Shown piece by piece: positions 7,241 to 11,839 of a stretch of DNA of 11,839 nt. Source of the DNA: an uncultured Granulosicoccaceae bacterium (GTDB lineage: Bacteria; Pseudomonadota; Gammaproteobacteria; JABXHR01); assembly GCA_937921805.1 (NCBI GenBank), contig CAKZUS010000310.1, positions 1 through 11,839 of the forward strand. The letters run 5' to 3'. The position numbers and the translations under genes were made by a program. Positions within the stretch are counted from its first letter, which is position 1. Each line of letters opens with the position of its first letter. The notes under the pieces were generated by a model. The model did not search any database and was not told where the DNA came from. It worked only from the letters and a program-made list of their open reading frames with translations.

Positions 7241-8141
7241 GTCGGCGCGCTGGCAGCGCTGGATCACCACCCGCATCCCGGCGGCAACACAATATCGCTT
7301 ACACACGCGCAATCTCTTTATCTTCCCCAGCCGTGCGGGTTTTGGCGCCATCTTGATCACTTTTCTGATTCTGGTGGCGGGGATCAACTTCCAGTCCAGC
7401 CTCACCCAGGGAGTGGCCTACACCCTCATCGCGCTAGGGCTGGTCTCCATGCTGCACAGCTATCTCAATCTTGCGGGGCTGCAGCTCAGCCTCAGCACCT
7501 CACCGCGTGCCTTTGCGGGTGAGCCATTGCGCTTTATTGTGCATCTTGAGAACGTGGCGCAGTCCGTACAGCTGATCTGGCCGCAGGCACAAACGCAGGT
7601 CGATGTCACAGGCAGCACCAACGCCGTTTTGAGTGTGCCCACGTCCCAGCGCGGCCCCTGTGCGCCGGGACGGATAAAAGTCGTCTCAACCTACCCGCTG
7701 GGCCTCTACCAGGTCTGGTCATGGCTAGATCTGCAAGCCCAAGGCCTGGTCTACCCCAACCCCATCGACGGGCCGCTGCGCAGCGAGGAACACGAGGATA
7801 GTGATCAGGGCACGGTCCGCAACGAGGGCGATGGGCTGGTCGATTTGCGCGCTTATCACGATGGTGATCGGCCGCGCCAAGTGCTCTGGCGCGCCTATGC
7901 GCGCAGTGGCGAGCTCTGGGTGCAACAAGGCGAGTCGCAAGCACACAGCACCATCATGCTCGATCTGGCCAGCGTCGATGGCGATATCGAGCATCGCTTA
8001 TCCGTGCTCACGCACTGGGTACTGCAACTCCATCGCGAACAGCGTCCCTTTGCACTGCGTCTCCCCGGCTACGACATGCCTGAAGGGTGTGATGACGCCC
8101 ATCGCGAGCGCTGCCTCGACGCCCTCGGGAGCTATCAGTGA
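7227..8141 (+). CDS. DUF58 domain membrane protein
   Basis: A 304-residue inner-membrane protein with a C-terminal DUF58 domain, a von Willebrand A-like domain commonly encoded next to MoxR. A basic N-terminus (residues 5-36) is followed by two membrane segments, about 38-52 (GFGAILITFLILVAG) and 60-80. A beta-rich middle part leads to the DUF58 core RAYHDGDRPRQVLWRAYAR at 208-226, then GELWVQQ. The ATG at 7227 lies inside the MoxR 3' end, overlapping by 14 bp. The next in-frame candidate upstream (7179) would lie deeper in MoxR and adds residues of no family character. The exact biochemical role of DUF58 proteins is not established. Context suggests it links the MoxR ATPase to TgpA in the envelope. 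The last 14 bases are the first copy of a tandem duplication. Confidence 0.9.
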   Translation: MFTAKSARWQRWITTRIPAATQYRLHTRNLFIFPSRAGFGAILITFLILVAGINFQSSLTQGVAYTLIALGLVSMLHSYLNLAGLQLSLSTSPRAFAGEPLRFIVHLENVAQSVQLIWPQAQTQVDVTGSTNAVLSVPTSQRGPCAPGRIKVVSTYPLGLYQVWSWLDLQAQGLVYPNPIDGPLRSEEHEDSDQGTVRNEGDGLVDLRAYHDGDRPRQVLWRAYARSGELWVQQGESQAHSTIMLDLASVDGDIEHRLSVLTHWVLQLHREQRPFALRLPGYDMPEGCDDAHRERCLDALGSYQ

Positions 8142-8155
8142 GGAGCTATCAGTGA
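8128..8155 (+). repeat. Perfect 14-bp tandem duplication carrying a stop, a ribosome site and a start
   Basis: GGAGCTATCAGTGA occurs twice in a row, at 8128-8141 and 8142-8155. Copy 1 holds the DUF58 stop TGA (8139-8141). AGGAG at 8141-8145, formed across the joint, is a ribosome site 6 bases before the tgpA GTG start at 8152 in copy 2. Collapsed to one copy, the stop and start would overlap as GTGA. Confidence 0.9.
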
Positions 8156-10071
8156 ATCGCGAAACGATACTAGCTTCACTCGTTCTGACGCCCTTGGTCG
8201 CGCTGCCCTTGGTATCGCTGCACTATTGGATTCCCGTGTTGGTAGCCCTGTGCGCGCTGTGGTCTTGGCAAATCTATTGCCGTCGCTGGGCGGCGCCTCG
8301 TACCATCATGCGCATCGCTCTGGTGTTGTCCACGACGCTGCCGCTGCTGCAATGGGGGAGCGCTGGCATCGCGACCCTAGCCATCTCGATGTTGGCGATG
8401 ACCTATGCCTTCAAACTGCTCGAGCTGCGCGCTCACCGTGATCTCTACATTATCGTGCTGATGGGCTACTCGCTGGTGGCGGTATCGCTGCTGTTTAATA
8501 GCTCGATTTATGCAGGCATCTATGCAGGGCTGTGTTGCGGGGCCTTGACGGTCAATTTGGTGATCATGCACCAAACGCAGCCCGACTATGTCCGCGCCGT
8601 GCGCACGGCGCTGGGCTTATTGGCCCAGGCGGCGCCATTGGTGCTGGTGTTGTTTGTGTTATTCCCGCGCATTGACCCTTTGTGGGCGCGTCACGCCCCG
8701 AGCATCGCCCGCACGGGCATCTCCGACTTTGTACGCCCTGGAGATATTGCCGAGCTGATTCAGTCCAATGAGGTCGCATTTCGTGTCAGCTTCGACGGCC
8801 CAGCACCGGCCGTGCAGCAGCGCTACTGGCGCGGGCTGGTATATGAAACCTGGATAGATGGCGGCTGGCGCGCTGCGCGCTCCGAGGAGCAAAGCTCCCA
8901 GCCCCTTCCCGACAGCGCCGTCTTGGCGTACCAATACGAAGTCTTAATGGCCCCGAGCAGCGAGTCCTGGCTCTATGCGCTCGACTATCCCATCGCCGAG
9001 GGCGATATCGTCAGCACTAGCGCGCGCACTCTGCGTGCCGCAGCACCGGTTAATAGTCCCCTGTTGTATTCCGTGCAGAGTTACCACCACGTGGGAGAGC
9101 AGTTAGATTACTTTGACTATCGCCATAATTTGGCGCTCCCTGCTGGGGAAAACCCCCGCCTACAGACTTTTGCCCGTAGCCTGCGCGCGCAGCACCGCGA
9201 CGACGCCAGCTTTGTCGCCGCATTGCAGGCCCACCTCGCCAGCGGCGGCTATGGCTATACGCTGACTCCCACTCTCCTACCGCGCAGCCATGCCATGGAT
9301 GCCCTATGGTTTGAAAGCAAACAAGGCTTTTGCGCGCATTTCGCCAGCGCTAGCGCCTTTATTTTGCGCAGCGCCGGCATCCCTACACGTCTGGTCGGCG
9401 GATACCGGGGCGGCAGCCTCAATGCCCTGGGCGGGCACTTAGTGGTGCGCCAGAGCGACGCCCATGTCTGGGTCGAATCCTGGATCGACGGCGCCTGGCA
9501 GCGTTTTGATCCGACAGACTCAGTTCCACTCGCCGCACCCGTCGAGCGCATTAGCGCCGTGCGAGAGGGGCGTGAAAGGCCCGATAGCGAGATCGCCATG
9601 TTCAGCGCTTTAGAGTGGGCCGAACATCGCTGGAATGTCTGGGTCGCAGGGTTTGATCAGACCAAACAAAAACAATTACTCGAACGCTTGCTGGGGCAGC
9701 TCACTCCCCAGATTTGGACGGGAGTGATCGTGGCTGTTTTGATGCTGTTTGCCCTACTGGGAGGCGTTGCTGTGTGGGCGCATCGCCGCCCAAAACGCCA
9801 TCGAGACCCGTTGCGCCGCGCCATGCAAAATTTTGAGCGCCGCGCCGCACGCCACGGCCTACAGCGCGATGCCGCAGAGCCGATCAGTGCCTTCATTGAG
9901 CGTTGCACCGCCACGCACGCCCCGCAGCGCCCTCACAGCACTTTGGCCCTGCAAATCCAAGCCGCGCTATACGCCCAAGGTGATCCGCAAGAAGCGGCAG
10001 CCGCCCTGCAGCGCTGGAGCCGCGAAATCTACCCCTGGCGCCGCGCGACTCGACCCTCACGGGAGTGCTAG
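8152..10071 (+). CDS. tgpA: TgpA-type membrane transglutaminase-like protein
   Basis: A 639-residue inner-membrane protein with a periplasmic transglutaminase-like domain. In P. aeruginosa the homologue TgpA is reported to be essential for growth and is about 670 residues; its substrate is unclear. Membrane segments cover roughly residues 6-24, 26-43, 53-69, 71-87, 98-115, 117-139 and 153-171. Next come the family motif LFPRIDPLW (170-178) and a long periplasmic part. The core has GFCAHF with C394, SDAHVW with H438 and RFDPT with D453, an apparently complete Cys-His-Asp triad. A last membrane segment lies near 522-545, followed by a cytoplasmic helical tail of the DUF4129 kind. The GTG start at 8152 is set by AGGAG 6 bases upstream and by the NRETILASL start; a longer open frame from 7801 only shadows DUF58. 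It is third in the MoxR-DUF58-TgpA set. Confidence 0.92.
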   Translation: MNRETILASLVLTPLVALPLVSLHYWIPVLVALCALWSWQIYCRRWAAPRTIMRIALVLSTTLPLLQWGSAGIATLAISMLAMTYAFKLLELRAHRDLYIIVLMGYSLVAVSLLFNSSIYAGIYAGLCCGALTVNLVIMHQTQPDYVRAVRTALGLLAQAAPLVLVLFVLFPRIDPLWARHAPSIARTGISDFVRPGDIAELIQSNEVAFRVSFDGPAPAVQQRYWRGLVYETWIDGGWRAARSEEQSSQPLPDSAVLAYQYEVLMAPSSESWLYALDYPIAEGDIVSTSARTLRAAAPVNSPLLYSVQSYHHVGEQLDYFDYRHNLALPAGENPRLQTFARSLRAQHRDDASFVAALQAHLASGGYGYTLTPTLLPRSHAMDALWFESKQGFCAHFASASAFILRSAGIPTRLVGGYRGGSLNALGGHLVVRQSDAHVWVESWIDGAWQRFDPTDSVPLAAPVERISAVREGRERPDSEIAMFSALEWAEHRWNVWVAGFDQTKQKQLLERLLGQLTPQIWTGVIVAVLMLFALLGGVAVWAHRRPKRHRDPLRRAMQNFERRAARHGLQRDAAEPISAFIERCTATHAPQRPHSTLALQIQAALYAQGDPQEAAAALQRWSREIYPWRRATRPSREC

Positions 10072-10072
10072 C

Positions 10073-10099
10073 ATGCAGGTATCTTTTTCATTGGATTGA
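10073..10099 (+). CDS. Possible 8-codon leader ORF before the thiolase
   Basis: ATG at 10073 opens a frame MQVSFSLD ending at TGA 10097-10099, lying between the tgpA stop (10069-10071) and the thiolase ATG (10105). It is preceded by GGGAG (10061-10065) at a 7-base spacing, a better ribosome site than the one before the thiolase. It could couple thiolase translation to tgpA. An ORF this short arises easily by chance, so support is weak. Confidence 0.15.
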   Translation: MQVSFSLD

Positions 10100-10104
10100 G
10101 TAGT

Positions 10105-11307
10105 ATGCGCAGCGCAGTCATTGTCTCTACGGCCCGCACTCCCATTGGCAAAGCCTATCGCGGCGCGTTCAATGACACCTCGGCGCAAGCCCTTGCCGGA
10201 CATGCGATCACTCACGCCCTAGAGCGCTCCGGTGTGGCGCCGCAGGACGTCGATGACGTGATTCTCGGTGCAGCGCTGCAGCAAGGTAGCACCGGCACCA
10301 ATATCGCCCGCCAAAGCGCCCTACGCGCGGGGCTTCCTGCTTCGGTGGCGGGTATGTCTGTAGATCGTCAATGCGCCAGCGGCCTGATGGCTATCGCAAC
10401 GGCGGCCAAGCAGATTATCGTCGACGGCATGCGCATCGCCATCGGCGGCGGCGTCGAGTCTATTAGCCTGGTGCAAAACGAGCATCTCAACACCTACCGC
10501 GCACAAGACCCCGCCCTGCAAGTGAGCGAACCTGCTCTGTATATGTCCATGCTAGAGACGGCAGAAACCGTCGCCCTACGCTATGGCATCGACCGCGCCG
10601 CGCAAGACGCCTATGCCCTGCAGTCTCAGGCCCGCACCGCAGCGGCCCAAGCAGCCGGGCGCTTTGCCGACGAGATCGTCCCCTTCAGCACACGCATGCA
10701 AGTGTTCGACAAAGCCAGCGGCAGCACACACGCCGCTGATATCACACTAGAGCAAGACCAGGGCAATCGCCCCAGCACGACCCTCGAAGGACTGCAAGCC
10801 TTGCAGCCCGTGTTTCGCGATGGACTGTGCCTGGCGCAAGGCCAGTGCATTACTGCAGGCAATTCCAGTCAGCTTTCCGATGGCGCCAGCGCCTGCGTAC
10901 TCATGGAAGCGCAAGAGGCCCAGCGACGTGGTCTCGCTCCGCTGGGGCGCTATGTCGGCATGGCCGTCGCAGGGTGCGCGCCCGACGAAATGGGCATTGG
11001 TCCGGTCTTTGCCGTGCCCAAGTTGCTGGCGCAGCACGGGCTGAGCATCGACGACATTGGGCTGTGGGAGCTGAACGAAGCCTTCGCTGTACAGGTCTTG
11101 TATTGCCGCGACACGCTCGCCATTGACAATGACAAGCTCAATGTCAACGGCGGCGCCATCTCCATCGGACACCCCTATGGCATGTCTGGTGCACGCATGG
11201 TCGGGCACGCCCTGATCGAAGGGCGACGACGTGGCGTGCAATACGTCGTATGCACGATGTGCGTTGGCGGGGGCATGGGTGCCGCCGGTCTTTTTGAAGT
11301 GTTATAA
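10105..11307 (+). CDS. Thiolase family acetyl-CoA acyltransferase
   Basis: A 400-residue thiolase, which either condenses two acyl-CoAs or cleaves a 3-ketoacyl-CoA with CoA. The N-terminus MRSAVIVSTARTPIGKAYRG is typical. The nucleophile is C90 in DRQCASGLMA, the NEAF motif is in WELNEAFAVQ, H356 is in GHPYGMSGAR, and the second catalytic cysteine is C386 in CVGGGMG, so all key residues are present. GHPYGMSG differs from the GHPIGASG of PhaA-type and GHPLGCSG of FadA-type enzymes (from memory), so the substrate is not assigned. Length is normal. The ATG at 10105 is preferred; an in-frame TTG at 10096 would add three residues. The ribosome site is weak (GGATTGAG). It starts 33 bp after tgpA on the same strand, possibly in the same transcript, without an obvious functional link. 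No partner fadB-like gene is in view. Confidence 0.92.
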   Translation: MRSAVIVSTARTPIGKAYRGAFNDTSAQALAGHAITHALERSGVAPQDVDDVILGAALQQGSTGTNIARQSALRAGLPASVAGMSVDRQCASGLMAIATAAKQIIVDGMRIAIGGGVESISLVQNEHLNTYRAQDPALQVSEPALYMSMLETAETVALRYGIDRAAQDAYALQSQARTAAAQAAGRFADEIVPFSTRMQVFDKASGSTHAADITLEQDQGNRPSTTLEGLQALQPVFRDGLCLAQGQCITAGNSSQLSDGASACVLMEAQEAQRRGLAPLGRYVGMAVAGCAPDEMGIGPVFAVPKLLAQHGLSIDDIGLWELNEAFAVQVLYCRDTLAIDNDKLNVNGGAISIGHPYGMSGARMVGHALIEGRRRGVQYVVCTMCVGGGMGAAGLFEVL

Positions 11308-11403
11308 GAAAGGAACAGGCACTTCAGAATCATGACGCCTTCACTATAAATTCACGCCATCAGCGCAAAAAAACACTAAAATATTCAGCAGATAGTCATT
11401 AGC

Positions 11404-11432
11404 TCTTCAGAATTTAAATACTGGACTATAAT
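11404..11432 (+). promoter_or_regulatory. Candidate sigma-70 promoter upstream of the TetR gene
   Basis: A perfect -10 box TATAAT (11427-11432) has TCTTCA (11404-11409) 17 bases upstream, which matches only three of six -35 positions. Surrounding DNA is AT-rich. Transcription would start near 11439 and leave a leader of about 165 bases before the TetR start. The imperfect inverted repeat at 11411-11463 covers the spacer and -10, as an operator would. Confidence 0.4.
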
Positions 11433-11463
11433 TTTTTAAAAGCAGCATTTCAGTATTAAAATT
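11411..11463. repeat. Imperfect 13-bp inverted repeat around the candidate promoter
   Basis: AATTTAAATACTG (11411-11423) and CAGTATTAAAATT (11451-11463) are reverse complements at 12 of 13 positions, separated by 27 bases that contain TATAAT. AT-rich DNA yields such repeats fairly easily, but the inner part (ATACTG/CAGTAT) is not simple sequence. It may be an operator pair or an RNA stem. Confidence 0.5.
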
Positions 11464-11477
11464 CGCTGCCGCTAAGC

Positions 11478-11491
11478 GTGACACCTGTCAC
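11478..11491. promoter_or_regulatory. Short inverted repeat GTGACA-CC-TGTCAC, operator-like
   Basis: Perfect 6-bp arms are separated by CC. As RNA only a 5-bp stem with a 4-base loop can form. A T5 run follows 6 bases later (11496-11500), so a weak terminator for the thiolase transcript is an alternative reading. As DNA it resembles the compact palindromes bound by dimeric helix-turn-helix regulators. It lies about 113 bp before the TetR start. Confidence 0.4.
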
Positions 11492-11521
11492 AGACTTTTT
11501 GACGAACCGCATGTTCTACCA

Positions 11522-11547
11522 ATGCGTGCCGCACCGGCGACACGCAT
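11522..11547. promoter_or_regulatory. 26-bp inverted repeat upstream of the TetR gene
   Basis: ATGCGTG (11522-11528) and CACGCAT (11541-11547) are perfect arms. Inside them CGC and GCG pair after one C/A mismatch, leaving a 4-base ACCG centre, so 10 of 11 positions pair. No T-run follows. The spacing and symmetry suit a TetR autoregulatory operator, 56 bp before the start codon; an RNA hairpin in the leader is the other option. Confidence 0.5.
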
Positions 11548-11587
11548 GGATTTGGCAGGAAGCCACGCCTCACAGGCGCAGTAAACT

Positions 11588-11595
11588 AGGGAGAG
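11588..11595 (+). promoter_or_regulatory. Ribosome binding site of the TetR gene
   Basis: AGGGAGAG ends 8 bases before ATG 11604. It is one of the clearest ribosome sites in the window and fixes the start. Confidence 0.7.
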
Positions 11596-11603
11596 ACGAC
11601 AAT

Positions 11604-11839
11604 ATGAACGCAGCAGCACTATTCGCAGACCGCAAAGGGCGCCGTGTTACGAAACAATCTCGTAGCGCACAGACCCAAGAGCGTTTTCTCATTGCGGCAA
11701 TGAGTTTATTCGCTGATCGTGGTTACAACGCGACCACTATCAAGGACATTATCCAACACGCCGAGCAGTCTATTGGTGCCTTCTATCACCATTTTAAAGA
11801 CAAAGAAGGCCTGTTCACCGCCCTCACACACGCCTTAGT
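11604..11839 (+). CDS. TetR/AcrR family transcriptional regulator, N-terminal part (3' end outside window)
   Basis: The first 78 residues of a TetR-type dimeric DNA-binding repressor. After a basic N-terminal arm (KGRRVTKQSRS, residues 11-21), the helix-turn-helix domain reads RFLIAAMSLFADRGYNATTI (27-46), then KDIIQHAEQSIGAFYHHFKDKEGLF (47-71), with the recognition helix near SIGAFYHHF (56-64). This is the standard TetR_N pattern. The ligand-binding domain is beyond the window, so the inducer is unknown. The ATG at 11604 is supported by AGGGAGAG at an 8-base spacing. The gene lies 296 bp after the thiolase with its own promoter-like and operator-like sequences upstream, suggesting autoregulation. 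A link to acyl-CoA metabolism through the thiolase is possible but rests only on proximity. Confidence 0.92.
   Translation, partial: MNAAALFADRKGRRVTKQSRSAQTQERFLIAAMSLFADRGYNATTIKDIIQHAEQSIGAFYHHFKDKEGLFTALTHAL

Noticed and set aside
7801..8151. Upstream extension of the tgpA reading frame inside DUF58
   Set aside because: The extra 117 residues are the out-of-frame reading of DUF58 and show no TgpA character; the GTG at 8152 has a good ribosome site.
1..11839. Mobile elements, CRISPR arrays, tRNA or rRNA genes, toxin-antitoxin or defence genes
   Set aside because: I looked on both strands for transposase or integrase motifs, regular spaced repeats and cloverleaf-like sequence and found none; every sizeable gene belongs to a common housekeeping or envelope family.

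Overview
The window looks like ordinary chromosomal DNA of a GC-rich gammaproteobacterium. The hemL tail, RdgC and the YoaA-TsaB pair all resemble their E. coli counterparts, and yoaA immediately followed by tsaB is also the E. coli order (recalled, not searched). MoxR-DUF58-TgpA is an arrangement known from Pseudomonas and relatives. I cannot name a genus. I see no transposase, integrase, phage gene, CRISPR array, tRNA or rRNA.

Layout. Bases 1-2972 read rightward: the 3' end of hemL (haem precursor synthesis), a TSUP/TauE-SafE permease, rdgC (a DNA-binding RecA antagonist), a short non-coding gap with a hairpin and a heptad repeat, then a second, divergent TSUP permease. Bases 2961-6145 read leftward, in transcription order: a small TPR-like lipoprotein, the XPD/DinG-type helicase YoaA, and TsaB (tRNA t6A37 synthesis). 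tsaB and the second permease converge and overlap by 12 bp. A 141-bp divergent gap then leads to a rightward set: MoxR AAA+ ATPase, DUF58 protein and TgpA-type membrane transglutaminase, followed by a thiolase. After a 296-bp AT-rich non-coding region with several inverted repeats, a TetR-family regulator starts and runs off the end.

How the genes work together. MoxR, DUF58 and TgpA overlap or nearly touch and probably form one envelope-associated unit: a cytoplasmic ATPase acting on membrane partners. YoaA and TsaB are translationally packed but belong to different processes, DNA repair and tRNA modification. The thiolase may be cotranscribed with tgpA. The TetR gene beyond it has its own leader and could control itself or the neighbouring fatty-acid-type gene.

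I find no convincing undescribed system. The points most worth a second look are a Cys-to-His change at a predicted Fe-S ligand of YoaA, a perfect 14-bp tandem duplication that splits the DUF58/TgpA junction and supplies the tgpA ribosome site and start, the inverted repeats upstream of the TetR gene, and a possible 8-codon leader ORF before the thiolase.
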